A DNA stretch of 64,000 nt from Glutamicibacter sp. JC586 (GCF_009805585.1 NZ_VHIN01000010.1:248001-312000), one strand, 5' to 3'; shown: positions 37,108 through 46,426, counted from the stretch's first letter. Program-made: numbers and translations. Notes: generated from the letters alone by a model not told the origin.

Positions 37108-38106
37108 ATGAGCCGAACATTTGCTTATCAGCAGGTCGATGTCTTTGCACCCACTGCTTTCAACGGCAATGGGCTAGGAGTCGTTTTTGACGCTGACAGC
37201 CTGACTGATGAACAGATGCAACACTTCGCCCAGTGGTTGAATCTGGCCGAAACCGTATTCTTCGTAGAGCCAACCACCGACGAGGCTGACTACGCGATCC
37301 GTATTTTCACGCCAAGCACCGAACTTCCTTTTGCGGGGCACCCCACTTTGGGAGCCGCACATGCATGGTTGGAAGCTGGCGGTGTTCCAGGCCCCGGCGG
37401 ACACCTCATTCAGCAATGTGAAGGTGGGCTAATCCCGGTACGAGTTGAGCGAGACAGCACCGACAGTCATTCTCGGCGATTAGCTTTTCTTGCCCCGCCC
37501 CTAACACGTTCCGGTCCCCTTGAACCAGACGTACTCCAGTGGGCCATCAGCGGCTTGGGGATTCACGAGGACGACGTGGTTGATCACCAATGGCTGGTCA
37601 ATGGACCGCATCCTGCCGGACTGGTCCTAAGAGATGCGGATATTGTCCTGGGCATTGAACCAGATTACGAAGCCCTGCAAGGTTTGGAAGTTGGGGTCAT
37701 CGGACCTTACACGGCTTCCAGTGTGGCCCACGGGGTATGGCAACCACGTGGGACCGTTCTACCCCGAGTCTCTGGTACGCGTGAAGAATTGCGTCCATTA
37801 GATTCCTCGGATCTTGAACGCTCCGAAGAGCGCTTCGGTTCTGTTGTCCTGCAGCCTCCGGCAGATTTTGAAGTCCGTGCCTTTGTCTCTGGCGAAGCAG
37901 TGCCAGAGGATCCTGCCACTGGCTCGTTGAACGCGGCATTTGGTATTTGGCTGACCCAATCTGGTTACGCCCCGCCACGTTACACGGTGCGTCAAGGCAC
38001 GCGCATTGGCCGCGGCGCCATCTTGCATATCGAAGCCACCGAGCAAGACGTGTGGGTTAGTGGTGACGTGGAAACTCGTATTTCAGGCAATGTGAGTTTC
38101 GACTGA
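37108..38106 (+). CDS. PhzF-family isomerase
   Basis: A 332-residue protein of the PhzF/diaminopimelate-epimerase fold. The catalytic Glu is Glu48 in LNLAETVFFVEP, with FAGHPTLGAAHAW following and EDPATGSLNAAFGIWL in the second domain. PhzF itself isomerises a phenazine precursor, but no other phenazine gene is here, and most family members have unknown substrates. I place the start at ATG 37108 (MSRTFAYQQVDVF) since it matches the family opening; ATG 37099 and a further upstream frame are possible. No strong ribosome site is seen. Confidence 0.82.
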   Translation: MSRTFAYQQVDVFAPTAFNGNGLGVVFDADSLTDEQMQHFAQWLNLAETVFFVEPTTDEADYAIRIFTPSTELPFAGHPTLGAAHAWLEAGGVPGPGGHLIQQCEGGLIPVRVERDSTDSHSRRLAFLAPPLTRSGPLEPDVLQWAISGLGIHEDDVVDHQWLVNGPHPAGLVLRDADIVLGIEPDYEALQGLEVGVIGPYTASSVAHGVWQPRGTVLPRVSGTREELRPLDSSDLERSEERFGSVVLQPPADFEVRAFVSGEAVPEDPATGSLNAAFGIWLTQSGYAPPRYTVRQGTRIGRGAILHIEATEQDVWVSGDVETRISGNVSFD

Positions 38107-38167
38107 TTTACCCCGCATAGGCAAACTATGCATTCCTTTGTCAGCTTTCAGGTATTAACCTTGGTCA

Positions 38168-39613
38168 GTGCCTGAAACTGCGAATCCTCAAACAGACTTT
38201 GATAAGAAAGCCGCCTGGCGTGCCCTGTGGGCGCTGGTCATTGGCTTCTTCATGATCCTGCTGGACACCACCATTGTGTCCACTGCGATGCCCTCCATTA
38301 TGCATTCACTGGATGCGAGTATTTCCAGTATCTTGTGGGTCAATAGCGCTTACCTACTCACCTTCGCAGTCCCGCTCCTTGTCACCGGACGCCTTGGCGA
38401 CCGCTTTGGTCCCCGCAATATTTACCTCATCGGAATGGTCATCTTCTCGTTGGCGTCCCTCTGGTGCGGACTCTCGGATTCTCTGGCATCACTGGTTGCG
38501 GCCCGTGCCGTACAGGGCCTGGGCGCTTCAATGATTTCGCCTCAAGCAATGACCATGATTACCCGACTCTTCCCTTACCAGCACCGCGGTGCTGCTATGG
38601 GCTTGTGGGGCGCGGTGGCCGGTATTGCCTCGCTTATTGGTCCTATCGCTGGCGGTCTGCTGGTTGACTCGGTGGGTTGGGAGTGGATCTTCTTCATCAA
38701 CCTGCCCATCGCTGTGGTCAGCCTGACCATGGTCTTCAAATTTGTGCCACGCCTAGCCCCGCAGGCTCACTCATTTGATTGGCTGGGAGTCTTCCTTTCA
38801 GCGGTGGCAATGTTCTGCTTGGTCTTTGGTATCCAGGAAGGTCAGTCCTCAAACTGGGAACCTTTTATTGGTCCAATCTCCTCGTGGCACCTGATCGCCG
38901 CTGGCATTGTGTTGCTCGCTGTGTTCGTGTGGTGGCAGAGCAAGACCCAAGCCGAACCGTTGGTTCCCCTGCGCCTGTTCAAGGTCAGAAACTTCTCACT
39001 GGCTAACGTCGCCATCACCGCCATGGGTGTCACCATCGCCACGATGAGTTTGCCAATGGTGTTCTTCTTGCAGAATGTTCGCGGGCTGACCCCGACTGAA
39101 TCTGCCTTGATGATTTCGCCAATGGCTGTGGTTGGTATTTTCATTGCCCCACGTTTGGGCAAGATGGTCAATAAGCTCAGCCCACGCAAGCTGGCAGTTC
39201 CTGGCTTCCTGCTCTTTGGCGGTGCCACCGTGGTGTATGCCTTCATGATGCATGCAGATACTCCGTTGTGGACGCTGTTGATTCCCTCAGCTGTTCAGGG
39301 TGTTGGCTCCGCGATGATTTGGCCTTCTCTTTCCTTGGCTGCCACTCGAGATCTCACTGCGCGTGATGCCGGTGCAGGTTCTGGTATTTACAACACGACC
39401 CGTCAGATTGGTTCGGTTCTTGGCTCAGCGTTGATTGCCGTGATGATGGATTCACGCGTACAGGCAGAGATCGAAAAGGTCGGGTCCAAGGACCCTGCAG
39501 CTTTGATGGAAGCGACCTCTGTGGGTCTGGGTCAGGCATTGTTGCTTCCCGGATTTGTTGCCGTTGCCGCTGTGATTGTGGCGGCCTTCCTGAGCCCTGG
39601 CAAAAAAGCCTAA
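38168..39613 (+). CDS. MFS drug exporter, DHA2 (EmrB/QacA) family
   Basis: A 481-residue proton antiporter with about fourteen membrane segments. Motif A is GRLGDRFGPRNIYLIG; the DxxxxN/DTTIVSTAMP opening and GAGSGIYNTTRQIGSVLGSA are typical of the DHA2 group. It would export toxic cationic or amphipathic compounds. The GTG start has no clear Shine-Dalgarno, so the transcript may be leaderless. It is a single-gene unit with no adjacent regulator, ending in a 20-bp stem terminator. Confidence 0.9.
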   Translation: MPETANPQTDFDKKAAWRALWALVIGFFMILLDTTIVSTAMPSIMHSLDASISSILWVNSAYLLTFAVPLLVTGRLGDRFGPRNIYLIGMVIFSLASLWCGLSDSLASLVAARAVQGLGASMISPQAMTMITRLFPYQHRGAAMGLWGAVAGIASLIGPIAGGLLVDSVGWEWIFFINLPIAVVSLTMVFKFVPRLAPQAHSFDWLGVFLSAVAMFCLVFGIQEGQSSNWEPFIGPISSWHLIAAGIVLLAVFVWWQSKTQAEPLVPLRLFKVRNFSLANVAITAMGVTIATMSLPMVFFLQNVRGLTPTESALMISPMAVVGIFIAPRLGKMVNKLSPRKLAVPGFLLFGGATVVYAFMMHADTPLWTLLIPSAVQGVGSAMIWPSLSLAATRDLTARDAGAGSGIYNTTRQIGSVLGSALIAVMMDSRVQAEIEKVGSKDPAALMEATSVGLGQALLLPGFVAVAAVIVAAFLSPGKKA

Positions 39614-39640
39614 GCTAGCAGGTTCTGAACCAGAGGCACA

Positions 39641-39686
39641 AAAGCGCCCTGGCACTGACGATTATTCGTCAGTGCCAGGGCGCTTT
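39641..39686. terminator. bidirectional hairpin terminator
   Basis: A 20-bp perfect stem (39641-39660 and 39667-39686) with an ATTATT loop, between the convergent DHA2 exporter and the LEA-like small gene. Confidence 0.9.
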
Positions 39687-39698
39687 GTTCTAGGCTAT

Positions 39699-39881
39699 TT
39701 AGACCTTGTCCGAAGGGCCGTCCGTGTCCTCGCCACCTTTGAACTCATCAACCTTCTCGCCAATTTTTTCTTGAGCATCGGCTGCAAAGTCCTTGATGTT
39801 CTCGGTAGCTTCACCGGCAAACTCTTTGGCGTTCTCGACTGCTTCGCCCAGCTTCTTCTTTGCATCATCTAAGAAACCCAT
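39699..39881 (-). CDS. small amphipathic LEA-like / MT0933-antitoxin-like protein
   Basis: A 60-residue protein made of repeated 11-residue-like amphipathic helix units (DDAKKKLGEAVENAKEFAGEAT, then further AxxxK/E repeats) and ending in an acidic, Gly-rich tail. It starts at ATG 39881, with AGGAG 9 nt upstream. The pattern matches LEA-like stress proteins and also the small MT0933-type antitoxin family (Rv0909-like). No toxin gene is adjacent, which weakens the antitoxin reading. A desiccation or stress role is inferred. Confidence 0.6.
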   Translation of the reverse strand: MGFLDDAKKKLGEAVENAKEFAGEATENIKDFAADAQEKIGEKVDEFKGGEDTDGPSDKV

Positions 39882-39987
39882 TGTGGTTCTCCTCTTAGCT
39901 TGTGTTCCAAATTTAACCACTGAAAACTGCAGTCTTCAGGCCTTATCTATCTCCCGTGACCGCAAGGGGTGCTCAGCGAGCTACTAC

Positions 39988-40419
39988 TTATTTGTCTTTC
40001 TTGACCTTCTTGCCGCCCTTGCGAGCGAAGATCAAAGCAGCTGCAATACCGGCAAGCCAGAAGTCTTTGGCTAGCGCGGTACCATCAGCGGTAGGTCGGA
40101 TACCATCGGATTCGGTCATGCCCGGGGTACGCAGGTACGAGGACAAAAGGACCCCAGAGAATGCGCCGAGTCCTAGGCCTGCCAAACGCGATGGCACTAG
40201 TGGAAGTAGTAGTGCACTGCCCAAGGAGATTTCCGAGATGGATACGACCTTGCCAAAGACGCTTGGTTCTAGGTCGGCTAATTGTGGCACACCGTTGGAG
40301 GCCATTTGTTGTAGGCCGGCCGCACTGGCTTCATCAATGCGCAGCTTATTAATACCGCTATTGAGAATGAATGCGCCACTGACCAATCGTAGTGCGGCGT
40401 TTGCGATCGAGATTCCCAT
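39988..40419 (-). CDS. DoxX-family membrane protein
   Basis: A 143-residue protein with four hydrophobic segments and the DoxX-like opening MGISIANAALRLVSGAFILNSGINKL. DoxX proteins are small membrane subunits linked in some bacteria to redox systems and oxidative-stress protection. The tail ends in a Lys-rich stretch (KGGKKVKKDK). It lies on the minus strand just upstream of the LEA-like gene (106-bp gap), so they may be co-expressed. No redox partner is adjacent, so its task is unknown. Confidence 0.8.
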   Translation of the reverse strand: MGISIANAALRLVSGAFILNSGINKLRIDEASAAGLQQMASNGVPQLADLEPSVFGKVVSISEISLGSALLLPLVPSRLAGLGLGAFSGVLLSSYLRTPGMTESDGIRPTADGTALAKDFWLAGIAAALIFARKGGKKVKKDK

Positions 40420-40579
40420 GGGCCCTCACTTCTCTTTCCGTTGTGTACAAATAGCGTTCGAACAAAGAACGCCTTAGTGTTCAGCGTAGTCATGGGCGGT
40501 GTAGTTCACAATCATTTCGACGGCGCGCTTAGCCTAACTCAAGATTCAGCCATGAACTTTCATGCTAAATTCGTAAATC

Positions 40580-41266
40580 ATGATCGCTTCTTCTGCTGTA
40601 CCACCGGCCGCCCTTGATCTGCTGATTTCACAGGGCTTTGACGCCACGAGTGTTGATGAATTGGCCAACGCCGCAGGGATCTCACGTTCCACTTTCTTCC
40701 GACGCTTTGGTTCTAAAGAGAACATGGTCTTTGCCGACCAAGAAATGATTATCACCCACGTTCAGACGACCCTTGCGGCCTCTTCGGTGGATGCCATTTC
40801 GACGCTGATTGATGCAGCGCATGTGGTCTTCGACCAGTACACGGTCAATCCTGAAGGCGCGCAGCTACGCCATAAACTCTTGGCTTCTGTTCCGTCCTTG
40901 CGTGAACGAGAGCTCGTTTCTACTCATCGCTACGAACGCGCGTTTTACGACTTCCTCTCACGCCGAGGACTGGCCAGCACCGCATCAGAAAAGTCACTCT
41001 GTTTGGGTGTCAGCGCCGGTTTGGTAGCAATTCACAATGATCACCTACGCAGCTGGATCAAGGATCCAGCCAGCACCGACCGGGGAAAACTTGCCCAGGA
41101 CGTCCGCTTATTTTTGGGACGGTTTGCTGACCTTCTTGATTCGGAAGGTAGCGACACCATCGCGGCGCCAGCTCCCACTGTCGTAGTATCGGTTTTGGAT
41201 GCTGGCGCAGACGAACAGGCAATCTTGAAAGCTGTCTCAGCCGCGCTCAAGGACCGGGCTCAGTAG
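40580..41266 (+). CDS. TetR-family transcriptional regulator
   Basis: A 228-residue TetR-type regulator. The DNA-binding helices are in TSVDELANAAGISRSTFFRRFGSKENMVF, followed by an all-helical ligand domain. It sits 115 bp upstream of an acyl-CoA dehydrogenase on the same strand, and a perfect TGAAAA-G-TTTTCA palindrome lies between them, so it may control that gene. It is divergent from DoxX. The ligand is unknown; an acyl-CoA would fit by analogy with FadR-type TetR proteins. Confidence 0.85.
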   Translation: MIASSAVPPAALDLLISQGFDATSVDELANAAGISRSTFFRRFGSKENMVFADQEMIITHVQTTLAASSVDAISTLIDAAHVVFDQYTVNPEGAQLRHKLLASVPSLRERELVSTHRYERAFYDFLSRRGLASTASEKSLCLGVSAGLVAIHNDHLRSWIKDPASTDRGKLAQDVRLFLGRFADLLDSEGSDTIAAPAPTVVVSVLDAGADEQAILKAVSAALKDRAQ

Positions 41267-41309
41267 ACACTGCTTATACCCGACACCCCACAGCATGAAA
41301 CCTAGTTTC

Positions 41310-41337
41310 TTGACATGACACCCAGTTCCATTAGGCT
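41310..41337 (+). promoter_or_regulatory. promoter of the acyl-CoA dehydrogenase
   Basis: TTGACA (41310-41315), a perfect -35, and TAGGCT (41332-41337), a good -10, are 16 bp apart, 44 bp upstream of the ATG at 41382. Confidence 0.6.
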
Positions 41338-41342
41338 TGAGA

Positions 41343-41355
41343 TGAAAAGTTTTCA
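41343..41355 (+). promoter_or_regulatory. TGAAAA-G-TTTTCA operator candidate
   Basis: A perfect palindrome of two 6-bp arms around one base lies at the expected transcription start, just after the -10 box. A repressor bound here would block the acyl-CoA dehydrogenase. The TetR protein encoded just upstream is the obvious candidate, by position only. Confidence 0.45.
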
Positions 41356-41381
41356 CTCTAGCCAATTTTGGAGCGCCTGAG

Positions 41382-42614
41382 ATGACAGAGCAGTCAACCG
41401 GTTTGGACTTCCCCGACGGAGTTGTTGAGCCCGACTATGACCTATGGTCCGGGGATGTCAATGTTGATCCCACAGGAGTTTTCGCCGATATAGATGACGC
41501 CGACAACGCGTGGCGCACCAAAGCGCGCAATTTTGTCTTAGACGAAGTCAAGGCCGACATCCACGAGCACTGGGACAAAGCAGAATACCCAGTGCACCTG
41601 ATCAAGAAACTGGGCGAAGCAGATCTGTTCCGCGATGGCATGAACGTGGAGTCTCGCGAAAAAATGACCCCACTGGCCGCTGGATTGGTTAACATGGAAA
41701 TGGCCCGCGGCGATGGTTCAGTTGCAACCATTGTTGGCGTTCAAGGTGGACTTGCGCTGCGTTCGGTGCTGTTCTGTGGCAGCCCAGAACAAGTCCAAAA
41801 GTATGCTCTGCCCATGATGAACGGCGAGCTTCCCGGTGCCTTCGCACTGACCGAGCCTACCCACGGTTCAGATTCAGTATCGCTAGAAACTCGTGCCACC
41901 AAGGTTGCCGGAGGCTACCGGATCAGCGGCGAAAAGAAATGGATTGGCAACGGTTCCATTGGTGGGGTCACCATTGTGTGGGCCCGCGACGATGAAGGCA
42001 AGGTCCGCGGATTTGTTGTCCACCAGGATGCCGAAGGCTACAGCGCAACAACCATTGCCAACAAACTCTCGCTGCGCGCCATCTGGCAGGCACACATCCG
42101 CATGGAAAATGTCTTTGTGCCAGATGAAGATGTCCTACCTGATGCCACTAGCTTCAAGGACACCTCTCGCGTGCTATTCGCTACCCGCCTAGGTGTCGCT
42201 TGGTCCGCCGTTGGCCACGCAACCGCGTGTTACGAGTCTGCGGTGAACTACGCCAAACAGCGCGTACAGTTTGGACGTCCACTTGCAGCTAGCCAGATAG
42301 TTCAGGAGCGTCTGGCTCGCATGCAGTCAGAGCTGGCTTCTATCCAGGTATTGGTTATGCAGGCCACCAAGCGTGAGACTACCGGCGAGCTCACTGGCCC
42401 TCAGGCTTCCCTTGCCAAGTACACTGCGACCCGTACCGCCCGCGCTATTGCCGCCAACGCCCGTGACCTACTCGGCGGCAACGGCATTCTCACCAGCAAT
42501 CGAGTTGCTCGACACTTCGCGGACATAGAAGCGATTCACACCTATGAGGGCACCGAAACTGTCCAGGCCTTGATCATGGGTCGCGACATCACCGGTATTT
42601 CAGCTTTCGCCTAA
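41382..42614 (+). CDS. acyl-CoA dehydrogenase (glutaryl-CoA-dehydrogenase-like)
   Basis: A 410-residue FAD flavoenzyme that introduces a double bond into acyl-CoA. ALTEPTHGSDS is the FAD-binding block, EKKWIGNGSIGG the central strand, and HTYEGT near the C-terminus carries the catalytic Glu. The C-terminal IEAIHTYEGTETVQALIMGR resembles glutaryl-CoA dehydrogenases, but the substrate is not certain. GGAG lies upstream. It has a consensus promoter and a palindrome, and ends at a strong hairpin. Confidence 0.88.
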   Translation: MTEQSTGLDFPDGVVEPDYDLWSGDVNVDPTGVFADIDDADNAWRTKARNFVLDEVKADIHEHWDKAEYPVHLIKKLGEADLFRDGMNVESREKMTPLAAGLVNMEMARGDGSVATIVGVQGGLALRSVLFCGSPEQVQKYALPMMNGELPGAFALTEPTHGSDSVSLETRATKVAGGYRISGEKKWIGNGSIGGVTIVWARDDEGKVRGFVVHQDAEGYSATTIANKLSLRAIWQAHIRMENVFVPDEDVLPDATSFKDTSRVLFATRLGVAWSAVGHATACYESAVNYAKQRVQFGRPLAASQIVQERLARMQSELASIQVLVMQATKRETTGELTGPQASLAKYTATRTARAIAANARDLLGGNGILTSNRVARHFADIEAIHTYEGTETVQALIMGRDITGISAFA

Positions 42615-42637
42615 TCCGAAAGCGCTCACTGCATAAA

Positions 42638-42674
42638 CTTTGGGGACCAGTTCATTTAGAACTGGTCCCCAAAG
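42638..42674. terminator. bidirectional hairpin terminator
   Basis: A 16-bp perfect stem (42638-42653 and 42659-42674) with an ATTTA loop between the convergent acyl-CoA dehydrogenase and hrpB genes. Confidence 0.88.
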
Positions 42675-42684
42675 CATCTCCAGA

Positions 42685-45252
42685 CTAGCTACGATTCAAC
42701 CTATTTTTAGTCTTGGCCGTAGCCACATGCTCCCAGGGGTTCTCTGGCCAAGGATGTTTCGGATAACGGCCACGCATCTCGGAGCGTACCTGCGCATATG
42801 GACCATTAAAGAAGCTGACCAAGTCATCGGTCACTGCCAGCGGGAAGCCTCCTGGCGAGAGTAAATGAAACTGAACCGGTAGTTGATCTTTGACCAGTCG
42901 CGGGGAGAGGTTCAGACCAAAACACTCCTGCAGTTTTACTGCCACTACTGCTGGCCCGCTCTCCCCCACGGGTGGATAAGTAATAGCAATCTTTGACCCC
43001 GAGGGAACTTCCAGCCGGAGCGGAACCAACGAGTCAAAATCATGAGCATGCTCCCAGGGCAAAAGATTACGTAAGGCAGAATACAGATCAACCCTGGCCA
43101 CATTCTTCCCGTTGGCTACCTGACGTAAGACTGGCTCTAACCAATTCTGCACGTCACTACTCAGAGATTGATCATCAACAGTAACAAATGGTTCGCCCAA
43201 CAAGCGATGGGCAACAGCCATTCTTCGGCGTAACGCCTCAAAGTTTTCGTGCTCTCCAAAGAACGCCATCCCTTGCTCACGAATAGCGTTTTCAACAGCC
43301 TTCATACCTAGTTGTTCGCTGGCCTTGATCGGATGGGAGGCCAACTCGATTGCACCGAAGGTCTCAACTTTTCGAGCGCTAATTTTCCCGTCGACAAATT
43401 CCGCAGTTTCGCTTACCTCGTGCAATTGCGGAAGCAAAGACAAGACTTCTTCTAGCGCGATACCAGCGGCACGTCTGATCACTGCTTTTGTCCCGGCCCG
43501 GGCGACTTCTGCAACGGTTAGATACTCTTCATGGGCCAGAGGAGAATTTCTCGGTAATGAAGCACGTGTGCCCGAGGCCAGCAAGTACTCATCACCGCTG
43601 ACCTTGCGCGCCACCCAGGAAGGATAGGCCAAGGCGCTGACCCCAGCCAGAGCCTCCCCCGTGGATTTCACTAGTGGCGAGGCAGCTGTTGCTGTGGCGT
43701 TGAACTGACCCAGCAACTGTTCCAAACGTTGCGCTTCGTTTTTCCATGCCCGGTGTCCTGGGTGCGAGTTACTACGCAGCGAACGGTGTAATTCGTTTAG
43801 GTCCGCACTGGGAATCCGTTCTGAGCTAGCCAGCAGTGCCACCGCTTGCGCAGCTTCGCGGTTCCCAAATATTTGCGCGCCATCCAGCAAGGCACGAGCT
43901 GTTCGCGGATCCGTAGGGATCTTAGCCATCTGCTCACCATGGGCAGTAATAAATCCGCGCTCATCTACCGCGCCGAGGTCTTTGAGCACCTGCTCATCGC
44001 TAGCCATGGTGGATGCAGGCGGGGCTTCCCACAGGTCCAGCCCTTCACCTCTGGGAGTCCCCCACTGTGCCATGGCCAAACCAGCGGCTACTAAATCGCC
44101 GGTCCGAATTTCTGGCGTTGAAAATTGCGGTGCCGCCGCAAATGACTTGGGGTCCAAGGTCCGTACAACGCGTCCTGGGCCCAGGCGTCCGGCACGTCCA
44201 GCTCGCTGTGTTGCTGCCGCGCGACTTGCCACCACCGTCACTAAACCTGACATTCCGCGCACGCTATCTCGACGCGGTTCACGCGCGTAGCCAGCGTCGA
44301 TCACCAAATGCACCCGAGGAACGGTCAGCGAAGATTCTGCAATCGAGGTGGCCACGATGATCCGCGGTTCACTACCTGGTTCCGGGTCGGTGAGGATCTG
44401 ATCTTGTTGCGCCGAGGAAATCTGCGAATGCAGCTCTAAAGCAAGTGCCCCACGCGATGAGATCTGCGCGCAGACCCGTTCTACTTCACGCACGCCCGGA
44501 AGGAATACCAAAGTATCAATTGGCTGGTCACTCTTGGCGTTCTCTACGGCAGATTGTTGCACGCTCACCGTGGCCACGTGCCGCAGGTATTCGTCAGTGA
44601 GCCCAAAATCATTGGTGCGAATACCTGAAAAACTCTCAAAGCTTTCGGCAACCTCATACTGGGCAGTTTGTGCGCTCAGCACAGGCGCTGGCCCCTGTCG
44701 CGTGAGTAATTGCGAAAGTTCTTCGGCGTGCAAGGTGGCGCTCATCAGCACCAGCGAAAGGTCCTCACGCAATTGACTGACCTGGTTGATCATGGCGAGC
44801 AAAAGGTCAGTGTCGATCGAACGTTCATGGACTTCATCGATGATGACGGCACTGACACCCTCCAAGTCCGGATCTGCCAGCAACCTGCGAAGCATCAGAC
44901 CTGCAGTCACAAATTCAACGCGTGTGGCCGCCGAACTCTTACGTTCCCCACGCACAGCGAAACCCACCCGGTCCCCCAAGGCGGAACTATCCAGGTGTGC
45001 CAGCCGTCGGGCTGCCGCGCGAGCTGCAACTCGACGCGGTTGAGTAACAATGATCTTTCCCGTGTGTCCAGCAGCATCCAACGCATTGGCTACCGTTGGC
45101 GGAACGATAGTGGTCTTACCTGATCCGGGAGGTGCTTGAATGACTAACGGTTGAGCCGGGTTGGCAACAAGTTCCGCATACAGTTCATCTCGACTCGGCC
45201 CAAAAGCCAGCTGAGATGAGATCCGTTCAAGCTCAAAAAGAACCTCACTCAT
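42685..45252 (-). CDS. hrpB: ATP-dependent helicase HrpB
   Basis: An 855-residue DEAH-type helicase. The ATPase motifs are PPGSGKTTIVP (41-51), DEVH (139-142), LMSATLHAEE and QRAGRAGRLGPGR, followed by helicase-associated and HrpB-specific C-terminal domains (SLLPQLHEV ... WPENPWEHVATAKTKNR). The VPPGSGK-like Walker A, DEVHER and FVTAGLMLRRL are as in E. coli HrpB. The C-terminal basic end fits nucleic-acid binding. Its role in bacteria is poorly defined. It overlaps the alpha/beta hydrolase stop by 4 bp and may be translationally coupled to it. Confidence 0.92.
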   Translation of the reverse strand: MSEVLFELERISSQLAFGPSRDELYAELVANPAQPLVIQAPPGSGKTTIVPPTVANALDAAGHTGKIIVTQPRRVAARAAARRLAHLDSSALGDRVGFAVRGERKSSAATRVEFVTAGLMLRRLLADPDLEGVSAVIIDEVHERSIDTDLLLAMINQVSQLREDLSLVLMSATLHAEELSQLLTRQGPAPVLSAQTAQYEVAESFESFSGIRTNDFGLTDEYLRHVATVSVQQSAVENAKSDQPIDTLVFLPGVREVERVCAQISSRGALALELHSQISSAQQDQILTDPEPGSEPRIIVATSIAESSLTVPRVHLVIDAGYAREPRRDSVRGMSGLVTVVASRAAATQRAGRAGRLGPGRVVRTLDPKSFAAAPQFSTPEIRTGDLVAAGLAMAQWGTPRGEGLDLWEAPPASTMASDEQVLKDLGAVDERGFITAHGEQMAKIPTDPRTARALLDGAQIFGNREAAQAVALLASSERIPSADLNELHRSLRSNSHPGHRAWKNEAQRLEQLLGQFNATATAASPLVKSTGEALAGVSALAYPSWVARKVSGDEYLLASGTRASLPRNSPLAHEEYLTVAEVARAGTKAVIRRAAGIALEEVLSLLPQLHEVSETAEFVDGKISARKVETFGAIELASHPIKASEQLGMKAVENAIREQGMAFFGEHENFEALRRRMAVAHRLLGEPFVTVDDQSLSSDVQNWLEPVLRQVANGKNVARVDLYSALRNLLPWEHAHDFDSLVPLRLEVPSGSKIAITYPPVGESGPAVVAVKLQECFGLNLSPRLVKDQLPVQFHLLSPGGFPLAVTDDLVSFFNGPYAQVRSEMRGRYPKHPWPENPWEHVATAKTKNRLNRS

Positions 45253-46040
45253 ACAGTTCTACCTGACCAGAAGGAACGGATGGCAGAGACGATCGGTTCA
45301 ATCGGGAACAACGTGCTCCCATGAGTACGCCCGGGCAATGCCACCATGCGAGCATTGGGCAGCGTGCGAAGCATGATCTTGTTCTGGTCAAAGCGCGGCT
45401 GATCCTTCGTGCCAATGAGCATCAGCGTAGGAATCCGGACCTTAGCTAAGTCCGCTAGATCAATGTTCTGCAGCGTCTCGGCTGCTTCATAGTAGGCAGC
45501 CAGTGCCAGTGGATCATTTGATTTGAAAGCCAGTCTGGTCGCAGGATCCAGCTTGCCGTTGGTTTCCTGACCAGCGACAAACCCTTCAATGTCGCCCTGT
45601 CGCAGAGCTTCAAGGTATCCAGGGAAGAAGATCTTCCCGATCTCCCCTTCAGTGATCTCATACGTGCCGCCGAGCATGATCAATGAAATAACCTGCTCGG
45701 GGTGAGTCATGGCCAAGTGCAAACCGGTACGTGCACCGAAGGAGTAGCCAACAACATGAACGCGTTCCACATTCAGGTGCTGAAGTACCGCTTGGATGTC
45801 ACTGACCACCTTGTCCATCGTGTAGTCAGCGACGTCATGAGACTTGGCTGATTTTCCATGACCGCGCAGATCCAAGCGGATGGTGCGATGATCCTCGCCT
45901 AGGGCCTTGATGTAACCCAGTCCGCGCCAGATGGAACGGGATAACGCAGAGCCGTGCAGGAAAAGAATCGGTTCCCCGCCAGCTTCATCATCGTCAAAGA
46001 AGATTTGTGAACCGTCGACAGGGTTATTGATCATTGGCAT
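45249..46040 (-). CDS. alpha/beta-hydrolase
   Basis: A 263-residue alpha/beta-fold hydrolase. The oxyanion motif HGS is at 29-31, the nucleophile is Ser100 in GYSFGA, and a terminal GRTHGSTLF supplies the His. LRGHG (57-61) is the loop before it. Its substrate is unknown; the family includes esterases and haloalkane hydrolases. It is immediately upstream of hrpB with a 4-bp overlap of the stop and start, hence one operon, though no shared function is evident. Confidence 0.85.
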   Translation of the reverse strand: MPMINNPVDGSQIFFDDDEAGGEPILFLHGSALSRSIWRGLGYIKALGEDHRTIRLDLRGHGKSAKSHDVADYTMDKVVSDIQAVLQHLNVERVHVVGYSFGARTGLHLAMTHPEQVISLIMLGGTYEITEGEIGKIFFPGYLEALRQGDIEGFVAGQETNGKLDPATRLAFKSNDPLALAAYYEAAETLQNIDLADLAKVRIPTLMLIGTKDQPRFDQNKIMLRTLPNARMVALPGRTHGSTLFPIEPIVSAIRSFWSGRTV

Positions 46041-46193
46041 GTCTTTGATTAAATCCCTTGGGAGTAAGGATGACGAAATCCTCTTTTCCCCTGAGCTATC
46101 GACATTGGCACCTAATGGGTGAAGACTGAAGGAACTACAGCACGCCCAGGCCGCCGGCTACGGTGGCTCTTGAAAGTAACGAGGGGGAAGATC

Positions 46194-46331
46194 ATGAGCG
46201 AGAATCCGCGCGATGAGCAACAGCTCGCAGCAGACGAAGAGAAGAAACGTCATGACGAGCACGACGAAGCGCTTGTTGAAGAATGGGAAGACGAGTCCTT
46301 TCCGGCTTCCGACCCACCATCCAATTACTAA
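46194..46331 (+). CDS. 45-residue acidic protein with SFPASDPPS tail
   Basis: A 45-residue acidic protein (about 18 Asp/Glu) with the C-terminal block EEWEDESFPASDPPSNY, a motif I recognise from small uncharacterised proteins in many bacteria. GAGGGGGAAG lies just upstream of the ATG at 46194; a longer frame from 46119 has no support. There is no signal or membrane segment. A strong terminator follows about 100 bp downstream, showing that the region is a real transcription unit. The function is unknown. Confidence 0.65.
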   Translation: MSENPRDEQQLAADEEKKRHDEHDEALVEEWEDESFPASDPPSNY

Positions 46332-46426
46332 TCCATACATGCTTGGTGAGTGCACACTTGACGCTCAGCTTGTTATAAGGCTCGGCTCCTAGTGTTGTTA
46401 ATACCTTCTCAAGGTGCGAGTGATTT

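Noticed and set aside
41343-41355. Zur box
   Set aside because: The arms match half-sites, but the centre is one base rather than three, and the target is an acyl-CoA dehydrogenase, not a zinc gene.
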